Shown: piece by piece, positions 45,000 to 53,552 of the stretch
Layout: the number at the start of each line of letters is the position of its first letter
How positions within the stretch are numbered: position 1 is the first letter of the stretch
DNA from: JAGPHI01 sp036661035
GTDB lineage: Bacteria > Bacillota > Clostridia > Oscillospirales > Ruminococcaceae
Length of the DNA stretch: 64,000 bases
Reading direction: 5' to 3'
Assembly: GCA_036661035.1 (NCBI GenBank)
Contig: JAVWZM010000001.1
Span: 1 to 64,000 of the forward strand
Notes under the pieces: model-generated
What the model saw: the letters and a program-made list of their open reading frames with translations, nothing else
Told to the model about the DNA's origin: nothing
Databases searched by the model: none
Translations under genes and position numbers: made by a program

Positions 45000-46070
45000 A
45001 TGAACGACAGAATGAACGCGCTTTTTACCAAAATGCCACAATGCGAAGCGGCTTATATTAAAACAGAAGTAAATAGGTTTTACTTTCTCGGCTTTGATTC
45101 GGGCGATGCAGGCACAGTGCTTTTGCTGCGCGACAAAGCATATTTTATCATAGATTCGCGCTATATAGAAATAGCCACGGAAAATGTAAAAACTGCCGAT
45201 GTAGTGCTGGAAAACAAAGCACTTGTACAGGTGAAGGAGCTTTTGGAAAAGCACGGTGTTAAAAAGCTGCATCTTGAAAGCGGCCTTACACTTGGCGAGG
45301 CAGCAAAGCTGAGCGAGGCTTTGGGCGGCGGCATAGAGCTAGACACAAGCGACGCGCTGACGGGCGTTATCACAAACCTGCGCGCCATGAAAAGCGAGGA
45401 AGAAGTGGACGCAATACGCCGCGCGCAAAAAATAACAGACGACTGCTTTAGCTATATGTTAACCTACATTAAGCCCGGCATGCGAGAGATAGATATAGCC
45501 CTTGAAATGGAAATGTTTATGCGCCGTGCAGGTGCTAAAAAGCTTGCCTTTAACACTATTTTAATCGCAGGTAAAAAAACCAGCTTGCCCCATGGCGAGC
45601 CCGGGGATAATATAGTGCAAAACGGGGATTTTATAACTATGGATTTCGGCGCGAATGTAGATGGCTATTGCTCCGACATGACGCGTACAATCGCCCTTGG
45701 CAGCATTACAGAGGAACAAAGGCTTGTATACGAAACAGTGCTTAAAGCGCAATTGGCAGCATGCGAAGGCGCAAAGGCAGGCATGCGTGGGTGCGAGGTA
45801 GACAAAATATCCAGAGATATTATAAATAGTGCAGGCTTCGAGGGCAAATTTGGCCACGGGCTTGGACATTCCCTTGGAATAGAGATACACGAGGATCCTC
45901 GTTTTAGCCCAACCTGCGACACTATTATCCAAAAAGGCATGATGATGACTATAGAGCCGGGTATCTACTTGGCAGGCAAATTTGGCGTGCGCATAGAGGA
46001 TACTGTGTTAATGTGCGAGAATGGCATTGAAATACTGGCAAAAAGTGATAAAAACCTTATTGTTATTTAG
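45000..46070 (+). CDS. Xaa-Pro aminopeptidase (M24B family)
   Basis: The 356-residue enzyme has an N-terminal creatinase-like domain and the pita-bread metallopeptidase domain. Its metal ligands are in MDFGANVDGYCSDMTRT, GHGLGHSLGIEIHEDP, TIEPGIYL and RIEDTVL. It removes N-terminal residues before proline. It lies just before efp, the common Firmicutes arrangement. Confidence 0.94.
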   Translation: MNDRMNALFTKMPQCEAAYIKTEVNRFYFLGFDSGDAGTVLLLRDKAYFIIDSRYIEIATENVKTADVVLENKALVQVKELLEKHGVKKLHLESGLTLGEAAKLSEALGGGIELDTSDALTGVITNLRAMKSEEEVDAIRRAQKITDDCFSYMLTYIKPGMREIDIALEMEMFMRRAGAKKLAFNTILIAGKKTSLPHGEPGDNIVQNGDFITMDFGANVDGYCSDMTRTIALGSITEEQRLVYETVLKAQLAACEGAKAGMRGCEVDKISRDIINSAGFEGKFGHGLGHSLGIEIHEDPRFSPTCDTIIQKGMMMTIEPGIYLAGKFGVRIEDTVLMCENGIEILAKSDKNLIVI

Positions 46071-46174
46071 AATAATGTCATTTAGGGCTTGAAAATCCAT
46101 TTGTTTTACTGTAGAATTAGTTAGATATATAAAAACTAAATTTATATTCATTTATAATTACTGGAGGATATTTT

Positions 46175-46732
46175 ATGATCTCAGCAGGCGAGTTTCGCAA
46201 CGGTATAACCTTTGAGGAGGACGGCAACGTTTTTCAAATTGTAGAATTTCAACATGTCAAGCCGGGTAAGGGCGCGGCATTTGTGCGCACCAAAACACGT
46301 AATGTTATTACTGGCTCTGTGGTGGAGAAAACATACAACCCCACAGCCAAATTCCCCACAGCGGTTATCGAACGCCGCGAGATGCAGTATCTATATGAGG
46401 ACGGCGGTCTATACTATTTTATGGATACTGAAACCTACGAGCAACAGCCTGTAAACGAGGCGGATTTGTCCGACAGCTTTAAGTTTGTTAAAGAAAACGA
46501 GCTGGTTAAAATCCTTAGCTATAAGGGCAAGGTTTTTGGCATAGAGGCACCAAACTTTGTAGTGCTGCAAATTGTTAAAACAGAGCCGGGCGCTAAGGGC
46601 AATACAGCCACCAACACATTAAAACCTGCCATTCTTGAAACAGGCGCGGAAATCCGCGTGCCACTGTTTATCAACGAGGGCGAGAGTATTCGCATAGATA
46701 CACGCACAGGCGAATATATGGACCGCGCATAA
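46175..46732 (+). CDS. efp: Translation elongation factor P
   Basis: The 185-residue factor has the KOW-like domain with the tip loop HVKPGKGAAFVRTKTRN and two OB domains ending GESIRIDTRTGEYMDRA. It relieves ribosome stalling at proline stretches. GGAGG precedes the ATG. Confidence 0.97.
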   Translation: MISAGEFRNGITFEEDGNVFQIVEFQHVKPGKGAAFVRTKTRNVITGSVVEKTYNPTAKFPTAVIERREMQYLYEDGGLYYFMDTETYEQQPVNEADLSDSFKFVKENELVKILSYKGKVFGIEAPNFVVLQIVKTEPGAKGNTATNTLKPAILETGAEIRVPLFINEGESIRIDTRTGEYMDRA

Positions 46733-46804
46733 ATAGCGTCTTACGGATAAAGCTATAAAGGCTTTGTCCGTTTGCAAACACAAATATAAAGGAGGCAATT
46801 TACC

Positions 46805-47239
46805 ATGAACCTTACAGAAAAAACAGCCTATATCAAGGGCCTAATGGACGGCTTGGAGCTAGACGCCGGCAAAAAGGAAACAAAGGTGCTAAACGCAATT
46901 TTAGATGTGCTTACAGACCTTACCAATGATGTTAGCGATATGGAAGAAGACGTTTCTCAGCTTTATGACGAAATAGACGCCATGGACGAGGATATGGACG
47001 ACCTTGAGAATTATGTATTCGGCGACGAAGAAGACGAAGATGACGATGAGGACGAGGAATATGACGACGGCCTTTTTGAAATCACTTGCCCTAATTGCGG
47101 CGAAGTAGTGTGTGTAGACGAGGAAATGCTTACAGATGAAAATCTTGCATGCCCAAACTGCGCAACAAAGTTTGAAATTGATTTTGGCGAAGATTGCGGC
47201 TGTGGCTGCGGCGACGACTGCGATTGCCATAAAGACTAA
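46805..47239 (+). CDS. CD1247-type acidic zinc-ribbon protein
   Basis: The 144-residue protein has a helical N-terminal domain (MNLTEKTAYIKGLMDGLELD) known from clostridial CD1247-like proteins. A very acidic stretch (about 52-88, mostly Asp and Glu), a zinc ribbon (CPNCGEVVCVDEE, then CPNCATKFEI) and a Cys-rich tail (CGCGCGDDCDCHKD) follow. It follows efp, as in many Clostridia. The function is unknown; a metal-binding or RNA-polymerase-like contact role is only suggested by composition. Confidence 0.88.
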   Translation: MNLTEKTAYIKGLMDGLELDAGKKETKVLNAILDVLTDLTNDVSDMEEDVSQLYDEIDAMDEDMDDLENYVFGDEEDEDDDEDEEYDDGLFEITCPNCGEVVCVDEEMLTDENLACPNCATKFEIDFGEDCGCGCGDDCDCHKD

Positions 47240-47259
47240 TTTTACAAACCTTACAAGCA

Positions 47260-47294
47260 AAATCGGCAGCTACAATTGTAGCTGCCGATTTTTT
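47260..47294 (+). terminator. Terminator between CD1247-type gene and pseudo-ATPase gene
   Basis: A perfect palindrome (47260-47275 with 47276-47291; AATCGGCAGCTACAA and its complement) ends in TTTTTT. The A-run on the left also allows termination on the minus strand. Confidence 0.9.
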
Positions 47295-47368
47295 GGATTT
47301 TGGCTCTATACTAATTTGGCAAAGAACCGCAGTTCTTTATATTTGTGTGTTTGCTAACAGGCGGCACA

Positions 47369-50272
47369 TTAATATCGCTTAGCCAAGGGAACCAGCAGGG
47401 TTAATGCTGCCCATGCGCACTGAAAAAGTATCACTGCCGCAAGGCTGATGCCTGTAAGCCCGTTTGTAACGCTTAATAGCACCCCAAGTGCCACACCAAG
47501 AATAATTGCCGCACATTGCACAAAGCTTGCCATGCGCTCTCCTGAGGCGGTGCCTGCGGCTGCGCGCAAGCCACCGATAAAGCTAGAGAAAGTACCCATA
47601 TGGGTAAGCACACCCTCGCTTTCGGGCATATAGGAGGTTTTTGCGGCAAGGGCGTCGCGCTCAATGCCTGTAAGCACTTTAACACTGTTTTTGGGCAAAT
47701 CGTACACGTCTGTAATAAGCTCTGAGTTGATGTTGAAATCGTCGGATTTCACAAGCAGAGAAATGCCGCTTTTGCGCAAACCCTGCACTACCTCCATGGC
47801 GTCCTCGTCGGGGCTGTAGCTAACTACAAACATGCCGAAAAGCTTGCCGGATACAGCAAGATATATTGGGCAACGTTCGCCCTTGGTGTATTTCATTTCG
47901 TAATCGAGAGAGGGAATATCAATATCATGCTTTTGCATCATGGCACGGTTGCCCAGTACCACGCGGCTATGCTCTATCCATGCGGTAAAACCGTAGCCCG
48001 GCTCTATGCCAACACTTTCGGTTTTATACAGCATGTCTGTTTTGTTTTCAATAACACCGAGGAAAATATCACGCAGGGTGTCGCAGCTTTCTATAAAAAT
48101 GCTTGCGGCGTAAAGAATGGCAAGGTCGATGCGCTCTTTTTCAAAGGTTTTGATGCCGTGAAGCCTTACGGTAGAAGGCGGGAATAAATCGCGCGCGTTT
48201 ACAAGGGCAACATTGGCTTCGCCAAGTGCGGCAATTGCGCTCCAGCCCGGCACCACGGCGCCTACTCTTGTGGCACTGCGTTGCATCAACAAGCTTGGCA
48301 CGGCAGAAAGCAAAGTGCTGGCAAGTGGGCTTGCAAAACACAAAAGTGCCGCAAAGGCAGATATGGCAGTAAAAATATTTTTGGTGCTGATATACGTGAT
48401 AATGCCACATACAAATGCGCAGAACAAAGCGATATATCCCATTATGCGAGCAGTATAATCGCTCTGACGCACGGAGAAGCTTTGGCGCAAAAAGCCGCGT
48501 ACAAGCGCCGTTGGGCGGCTTACAAGCAGGGCAGGCTCAGGCTCTGCCAATCCTTCGCATACTCTGGACGAAAGCTCCTTGTCTTTTATAACATATGCCG
48601 CCGCATGCTCGTGCCCTACGCTGACGGTGCTGAAATTGCGGCAAACAATATTGCAGTGCATATGCTTGCCGATAGCGTTAGTAAGCATCAGCAAGGCGGC
48701 GATTGGTGCAAATAAGGTAACTTTTTCAGGGCTGAATTGCTCGGGCTTTATTACAAATGCCAAGTTTTGTATTATTGCGCCAAGCAGTGCAATAGACGGT
48801 AAAATATCTGCGCTGGCGTCTTTAAACAGGGCGGAAATCCCACTTGTAATTGTAGGAAAAGATACAAGACCTGTAACAATAAGCAAAATAAGATTAACTA
48901 TTAAAAACAAAAACGGCTCGTTTGCGGGGTTTAGCACAGGGATAGACGGCAAAAGCCCGGTGCGTGAGGATAAACCGAGATACAATAAAAGCAGTGTGGT
49001 TAAGCCGCATGCAACTATGCGCAATGTGCAGTTTGTGCGCATGGATTTGAGGGTGCTTTCCACTGCCGGAGCGTCAGATGGTGTGTTGTAATCGTCGTCT
49101 TTGTCATTTGCGCTTTCATCTGCATCTGTGGGCAGGGGAATGTCGATGTCGCCGGTAAGCTCGCCGGTTTCTGCGCGCCGCGCACCAAAAAAACTGCGCA
49201 AAAGCTTGCCGGCTTTATTGCCGTGCAAGCCTTTTTCAAGTTCATCGCGGTCTATCGCCACGGTTTCGCCAAAAAACTCGCGAAAGGTTTCGTCTACTTC
49301 GCTAAGCTTCATTGTGCCGGTGCGCACTGCCGCATTGGCGGCTTCTTCCTCGTAATTGGGCTTTATTACAAATGTGGCAGCCTTTGCCTTGTGGGCGTGC
49401 GCCACAGCTTCTGTAGCTGCCAAAAATTCCAAGGTGGGTTCTTCGTCGTCTTTAATAAGCTTGTCGGACGGCTTTTCTGCGAAAGCGTCAATATGCTCGG
49501 TGCCGCCCTCAGGCAAATCATTTTGCGATGCGTTAGGAGCAATTGGTGGTGTCTTCGGAGCAATTTGCGATGCGTTAGGAGCAATTTGCGGTGCCTTCGG
49601 AGAAATTGACGAAGAAGTGGCCACATTATGCGAAGGCTCGTTTTGACGCTGCATAGCCTGCGCCCCATGCAAAGGCTCGGCAACACTTTTACTCGGTGCT
49701 ACTTGTGGCTTGCCACTTTGGACGGGCTGAATAGCCTCGCTATTTGCCATAGGCGCAAAAGTGTCGCTTAAAGGGCTTTGCTCATTATGGCTTAGCACAC
49801 TTGCGAAGGCATCTTGGTATTCGTCGTCCTCCTCGTCGCTGTCCCATGTGCTTGAAGGCTTGGTTTTAAGCAAACGCTCTTTAAAGCTTTTGTGTTCACG
49901 CACGGGAGCAACGGGTGCTTGCTTAACATCGTTATCCTCGGAAAATTCGTCATCTTGCAAGGTGCTTAAATCCACATTTTTAATAGAACTGTCGTTTTTA
50001 GGCGCAAAGGTTTCGGCAAAGCTTTCATCTGCCAAAAAGCTTTTTTTACTTTTTGGATCCGGATTATATTCAAAGCTATTTATTTTAGAAACAGGTGGTG
50101 CGGGTGGCTCAGGGGGCGTTTTTTTATCGTTACATTCTAAACGTGATTCAAGCCCTAAATCTGCAAGAATATTGTCAATGTCGTTTTCTTCACCGAAATC
50201 GGTGTGGGCTTTGCCTTGCAAAATATCCTGCAAAAGCTCGTCCAGCTCGCCACGGCTGTTATTATCTTGCAA
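47369..50272 (-). CDS. Degenerate P-type ATPase homologue with disordered N-terminus
   Basis: The 967-residue protein has two parts. Residues 1-410 are low-complexity, acidic and Pro/Ala-rich, with a 14-residue tandem repeat near 225-252. Residues 412-967 follow the heavy-metal P-type ATPase plan: paired helices at about 415-435 and 453-473, more at 490-535, a small actuator-like segment, helices at 608-665, a cytosolic domain of about 220 residues and two final helices. Catalytic motifs are lost. The DKTGT site reads ALVNARDLF (about 689-697), the TGD site reads LVKSDD, and no GDGxND is present; the CPC helix reads CFASPLA. The N-domain pattern GYGFTAWIEHSRVVLGN persists. TTG at 50272 is 8 bases after GGAGG. 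It likely binds or regulates rather than pumps. Confidence 0.8.
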   Translation of the reverse strand: MQDNNSRGELDELLQDILQGKAHTDFGEENDIDNILADLGLESRLECNDKKTPPEPPAPPVSKINSFEYNPDPKSKKSFLADESFAETFAPKNDSSIKNVDLSTLQDDEFSEDNDVKQAPVAPVREHKSFKERLLKTKPSSTWDSDEEDDEYQDAFASVLSHNEQSPLSDTFAPMANSEAIQPVQSGKPQVAPSKSVAEPLHGAQAMQRQNEPSHNVATSSSISPKAPQIAPNASQIAPKTPPIAPNASQNDLPEGGTEHIDAFAEKPSDKLIKDDEEPTLEFLAATEAVAHAHKAKAATFVIKPNYEEEAANAAVRTGTMKLSEVDETFREFFGETVAIDRDELEKGLHGNKAGKLLRSFFGARRAETGELTGDIDIPLPTDADESANDKDDDYNTPSDAPAVESTLKSMRTNCTLRIVACGLTTLLLLYLGLSSRTGLLPSIPVLNPANEPFLFLIVNLILLIVTGLVSFPTITSGISALFKDASADILPSIALLGAIIQNLAFVIKPEQFSPEKVTLFAPIAALLMLTNAIGKHMHCNIVCRNFSTVSVGHEHAAAYVIKDKELSSRVCEGLAEPEPALLVSRPTALVRGFLRQSFSVRQSDYTARIMGYIALFCAFVCGIITYISTKNIFTAISAFAALLCFASPLASTLLSAVPSLLMQRSATRVGAVVPGWSAIAALGEANVALVNARDLFPPSTVRLHGIKTFEKERIDLAILYAASIFIESCDTLRDIFLGVIENKTDMLYKTESVGIEPGYGFTAWIEHSRVVLGNRAMMQKHDIDIPSLDYEMKYTKGERCPIYLAVSGKLFGMFVVSYSPDEDAMEVVQGLRKSGISLLVKSDDFNINSELITDVYDLPKNSVKVLTGIERDALAAKTSYMPESEGVLTHMGTFSSFIGGLRAAAGTASGERMASFVQCAAIILGVALGVLLSVTNGLTGISLAAVILFQCAWAALTLLVPLAKRY
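49524..49607 (-). repeat. Two 42-bp tandem units inside the pseudo-ATPase gene
   Basis: Two 42-base units starting at 49524 and 49566 differ at only a few positions. They encode the Pro/Ala-rich repeat APQIAPNASQIAPK and APPIAPNASQ-like copies in the disordered region, so copy number may vary between strains. Confidence 0.8.
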
Positions 50273-50341
50273 ATAAAACACCTCCACAAGCTTGCAAACG
50301 CAAATAGCGCGGCAAGCTTAAATTTATAATTAAATACAATG

Positions 50342-50377
50342 TGCCTATTCGGCATTAAACAAATATGCTAATAGGCA
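50342..50377. repeat. Inverted repeat between rlmB and the pseudo-ATPase gene
   Basis: TGCCTATT (50342-50349) and AATAGGCA (50370-50377) form an 8-bp stem with a 20-base loop. There is no T-run directly after it, so I do not call it a terminator. Confidence 0.5.
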
Positions 50378-50414
50378 ATTGCGCAATTTTATAATTACCA
50401 AAAATATATTAAGG

Positions 50415-51182
50415 CTATTTTGTGCGCTGACGCATTATTTCGTACAATATAATACCCGACGCCACAGACACGTTAAAGCTGTCTATGTCGCTGCTGTTTA
50501 CAGCCATGGGCAATGAAACAACGCCGTCGCACAGGCTTTTAACCAATGTGGATACTCCGCTGCCCTCGCTGCCAACCACCAAGGCAATGGCACCTGTAAG
50601 GTTTTCGCTGTAGGCGGCTCTGCCGTTCATGTCAGCGCAATATACAAAAACGTTTTCGCTTTTTAGGCGGCGCACACATTCGCCAATGTTTGCCACACGC
50701 GCCACAGGTAGGCGAGAGGCTGCCCCTGCGCTGGATTTAAGTACAACAGGTGTTACACCAACACCGCCGCGCTTAGGTATTATAATGCCGTGGGCGCCGC
50801 ATAGATATGCACTGCGGATAATGGCACCAAGGTTGTGTGGATCCTCCACGCCGTCGGCAAGCACAATAAAGGGCGGCTCGCCCTTTTGCTTTGCAATATC
50901 CAAAAGGCTTTCCAAGGTGGCGTATTCCACACTTGCCGCATATGCAGCCACGCCTTGATGCGCGTCTGTGCCGCATATGCCACGCAGCTTTGTGGGGTGT
51001 ACACGCTTTACAACGGCGCCTACTTCCTTGGCAAGGGCGGTGTAGTAGCCTGCTGTTGCTTCGTTCATGGTGTCTTGTATAAACACTGTGTCCACGGCAC
51101 CGCCGCTTTTTAAAAGCTCTGTAACTGCGTTTTTGCCATAGGCAAGTGTAGTTTCATCGCGCAAATCGTTTTTTAAATCCAT
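50415..51182 (-). CDS. rlmB: 23S rRNA (guanosine-2-prime-O-)-methyltransferase RlmB
   Basis: The 255-residue SPOUT enzyme has the RlmB-type N-terminal domain (YGKNAVTELLKSGGAVDTVF) and the motifs LADGVEDPHNLGAIIRSA, VVGSEGSGV and LPMAVNSSDIDSFNVSVA. It methylates G2251 in the peptidyl-transferase P-loop. GGAGG lies 6 bases before the ATG. It precedes the pseudo-ATPase gene on the same strand, with a gap of about 140 bases. Confidence 0.93.
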   Translation of the reverse strand: MDLKNDLRDETTLAYGKNAVTELLKSGGAVDTVFIQDTMNEATAGYYTALAKEVGAVVKRVHPTKLRGICGTDAHQGVAAYAASVEYATLESLLDIAKQKGEPPFIVLADGVEDPHNLGAIIRSAYLCGAHGIIIPKRGGVGVTPVVLKSSAGAASRLPVARVANIGECVRRLKSENVFVYCADMNGRAAYSENLTGAIALVVGSEGSGVSTLVKSLCDGVVSLPMAVNSSDIDSFNVSVASGIILYEIMRQRTK

Positions 51183-51422
51183 TTTTCCTCCAAAGCATCA
51201 ATTAAATACATATATAATGTATAGTATATCATATCTGTTTATTGTTTTCTATATATTTTGCCATAATGCTTGTAAGATTTTGCCGTAATATGCGCTTTGC
51301 CAATCGGCAGGGGTGGCTTTATGCTGCTTGATTTTCTGCATTTTATAATGCTTGAAATAAACGCAGTGTTAAAATGATACGTCTGTGACGATTGCATATG
51401 CTGCAAGCTTAGAATATGAGCT

Positions 51423-51671
51423 TTAAAAAATAAACACGCCTCCCGTAATAAGCACAGCGGCTATCACGCCTATTGCCATTAACGCCCTCGCCTTGCCAAG
51501 CCAAGGCAGCTGCCGCCAGCACACAAGCCCGGCAACATATTTTTCAGCCTCGTTTTTTTGGGTGGAAAGCTTCATGTTTTCGCTGCCCGGCTTAAAAAAC
51601 ACCAGCACACGTTCAATAGCTTCGTTTTCTGTATCAACAATTTCAATAACTTTTCTGTTTACACCTTTCAT
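51423..51671 (-). CDS. Small tail-anchored membrane protein of unknown function
   Basis: The 82-residue product has a charged cytosolic region (VIEIVDTENEAIERVLVFFK near the start) and one C-terminal hydrophobic segment (about 62-82, ALMAIGVIAAVLITGGVFIF) that ends the protein. This is a tail-anchor layout. An AAGGAG site sits 8 bases before the ATG at 51671; the frame opens 12 codons earlier without a signal. I know no family for it. Confidence 0.65.
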   Translation of the reverse strand: MKGVNRKVIEIVDTENEAIERVLVFFKPGSENMKLSTQKNEAEKYVAGLVCWRQLPWLGKARALMAIGVIAAVLITGGVFIF

Positions 51672-51719
51672 ATTATGCGCTCCTTTGCAACTATATTTTT
51701 TGCCCATTCACCTTGTATA

Positions 51720-52065
51720 GCATTTGCCAAAATGCTATATCTTATTGTCGCCTGTATTATCCGGCTTAATCAATTTGTCAAGCAAAAGTTTTTATCCGTT
51801 AGTAAAGGTCATTATACATTTTGTAAACTCTTAATGAAAATCATTATCGCGAGTTCTATGTTGAAAACTCTGTTGAAAGTGTGGACAAAGTGGCAGTGCA
51901 AGCGGTAAATTCGAGTTTTGGTCTATGTTGAAGGATTAGTTTTAAACATAATGTTGAAAACTTTCAACAAAACAAGGCGTTTAATAAAACATGTCAAGAT
52001 GGGATTGTGCTAAATTTTTGGGCTTTTAAACGACGTTTTTCTACATAATACACATAATTTTAGAC
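51720..52065. other. Intergenic stretch with TGTTGAA cluster
   Basis: This stretch of about 350 bases has no gene. It holds a TATAGCATTT / AAATGCTATA hairpin (51717-51740), like the end of repeat A. Between 51859 and 51969 there are four direct TGTTGAA heptamers (51859, 51871, 51926, 51952) and one inverted copy (51963). The last two form a dyad around AAACT. This suggests protein-binding sites, but the binder is unknown. Confidence 0.5.
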
Positions 52066-52097
52066 ACGAAAAAGCCTATCCATTTAATGGATAGGCT
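52066..52097 (-). terminator. Terminator overlapping the CBS gene stop codon
   Basis: An 11-bp perfect stem (52073-52083 with 52087-52097) has the stop codon of the CBS gene as its loop. On the minus strand it is followed by TTTTTCG. Confidence 0.88.
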
Positions 52098-52542
52098 GTG
52101 CTTTTTTTATGTTTAGGGTGTGTGGTTTCTTTTCGTTTGCGGGCTGTGCTTTATCGTAGCAATATTGTATGATGTCTTTGCGTCGTACTATGCCGATAAA
52201 GCTGTTTTTATCGTCGATAACAGGTACAAAGTTTTGGCTCATGGAGGCAAAAACCAATTCCTCCATGGTGGTGTCTACATGTACGGGTGTATTATCGCGC
52301 TTATGGGGTATTTGCGTAATGGGCATATTTTCTGCATCGCGAATGGAAAGGGAATACTGGCTTTTTACAGCCCATAAAATGTCGCCCTCGGTAATGGTGC
52401 CCACATATTCGCCCTTGCGGTTAAGTATAGGAATGGAGGAATATCGGTGATGCTCCATCTTTTCCAGTGCTTGGCGCAATGTAAAATCGTCGTACAGAAA
52501 CGCCACGTCGTTTTTAGGTGTTAGAAAAAACAAAATATTCAT
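52084..52542 (-). CDS. CBS-domain protein
   Basis: The 152-residue protein is a tandem pair of CBS domains (about 14-66 and 80-135), with YSSIPILNRKGEYVGTITEGDIL in the first and NFVPVIDDKNSFIGIVRRKDII in the second. Such stand-alone pairs bind adenosine nucleotides and act as regulators; the partner is unknown. An AAAGGAAG site precedes the ATG. It is a single-gene unit with its own terminator. Confidence 0.9.
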   Translation of the reverse strand: MNILFFLTPKNDVAFLYDDFTLRQALEKMEHHRYSSIPILNRKGEYVGTITEGDILWAVKSQYSLSIRDAENMPITQIPHKRDNTPVHVDTTMEELVFASMSQNFVPVIDDKNSFIGIVRRKDIIQYCYDKAQPANEKKPHTLNIKKAQPIH

Positions 52543-52736
52543 AGCATCTTCCTTTTGATTTTTCGCTCTGTTTCTTTAAGTATTGTACCACATATTAAAC
52601 GAGTTTGTGTGAATGTTTTGTAAATGAGCAGTATATTTTTGCGATAACACATATTAATGATGAAATTAGTTCCTATACACCGTTAAATAATGGCGCGCAA
52701 ACATTTTATTGCTTTCGCAAGCGTATATTATTGTAT

Positions 52737-52836
52737 CGCAACTTGACTTATTATTGTCTTTGTAAACAACCTTTTGTCAAGTTGCATACAGCAAAGACGG
52801 AACTTTTAGTAGGACAATCAAAAGTAAAGTTGCTGT
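52737..52836 (+). repeat. Dispersed repeat family B, copy B2
   Basis: This full copy of about 100 bases has hairpin 1 from GCAACTTGAC (52738-52747) and GTCAAGTTGC (52776-52785). Hairpin 2 is closed by ACAGCAA (52788-52794) and TTGCTGT (52830-52836), with an inner stem ACTTTT / AAAAGT around AGTAGGACAATC. The ends GCAACTT and AAGTTGC are inverted copies. It ends 21 bases before dedA. The remaining bases 52543-52736 hold nothing I recognise. Confidence 0.88.
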
Positions 52837-52857
52837 TATACGAAAGGCGGCGGCACA

Positions 52858-53487
52858 ATGCAGGAAATAATAATAGACGCTATAAGCAGATACGGATATA
52901 TAGGAATATTTTTGCTTATAGCCGCGGAAAATATTTTCCCTCCTATACCGAGCGAGGTGATATTAACCTTTGCAGGCTTTGCTTGCACCCACACGGATAT
53001 TGGCTATTTGGGCGCGGTTTCCTTTGCCACACTTGGCTCTGTGGCAGGGGCGGCGGTGCTGTATGGGGCAGGGCGCATGCTGTCGGCACAGAGGCTGTGC
53101 GCCTTTGCACGGGGAAATGCAGGCAAGGCACTGCACATTGATGCCGAGGATATAGAAAAAGCAAAAGACAGCTTTGCTAAAAAGGGGTATATCTCGGTGC
53201 TTTTATGCCGCTGTGTTCCCATTATGCGCAGCTTAATCTCCATACCTGCCGGCATGGCCAAGATGCCGTTTATGCCATTTTTAGGCCTTACTACCGTGGG
53301 TAGCACGGTGTGGAACATGCTTTTAATAGGTCTTGGCGTTTTTGCAGGCGAAAACTGGGAAACGGTACACAGCGCCTTTGCGTCGGCGTCTGCCGGAATA
53401 AAGGCTTTAATCCTTGCCATCGCACTTGTAATATTATTTGTAATGCTTAAAAGGCAAGGGAAAAAGGCTAAAGAAAATGGGCTTTAA
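52858..53487 (+). CDS. DedA-family membrane protein
   Basis: The 209-residue protein has the DedA pattern: FLLIAAENIFPPIPSEVILTFAGF near the start, the motif LCRCVPIMRSLISIPAGMAKM in the middle, and a final helix (about 178-200). DedA proteins are flippases or transporters of undecaprenyl phosphate and phospholipids linked to membrane homeostasis. AAAGG precedes the ATG. A strong terminator follows. Confidence 0.93.
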   Translation: MQEIIIDAISRYGYIGIFLLIAAENIFPPIPSEVILTFAGFACTHTDIGYLGAVSFATLGSVAGAAVLYGAGRMLSAQRLCAFARGNAGKALHIDAEDIEKAKDSFAKKGYISVLLCRCVPIMRSLISIPAGMAKMPFMPFLGLTTVGSTVWNMLLIGLGVFAGENWETVHSAFASASAGIKALILAIALVILFVMLKRQGKKAKENGL

Positions 53488-53501
53488 GCCTGAAAAACAA
53501 G

Positions 53502-53540
53502 CGGCAGCCCATAACCTTAGGTTATGGGCTGCCGTTATTA
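53502..53540 (+). terminator. Terminator after dedA
   Basis: A perfect 15-bp stem (53502-53516 with 53520-53534) and a TTA loop are followed by TTATTATC. Confidence 0.88.
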
Positions 53541-53552
53541 TCACACAGTAAA

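Noticed and set aside
47369..50272. Functional copper or zinc exporting ATPase
   Set aside because: The catalytic Asp and the other ATPase motifs are missing, so active transport is not credible.
51840..52000. Replication origin
   Set aside because: Only one near DnaA box, no dnaA or dnaN nearby and no AT-rich 13-mers; the heptamer cluster does not match known origins.
52605..53141. 178-codon frame overlapping dedA
   Set aside because: It runs through repeat B2 and out of frame into dedA, with no ribosome site.
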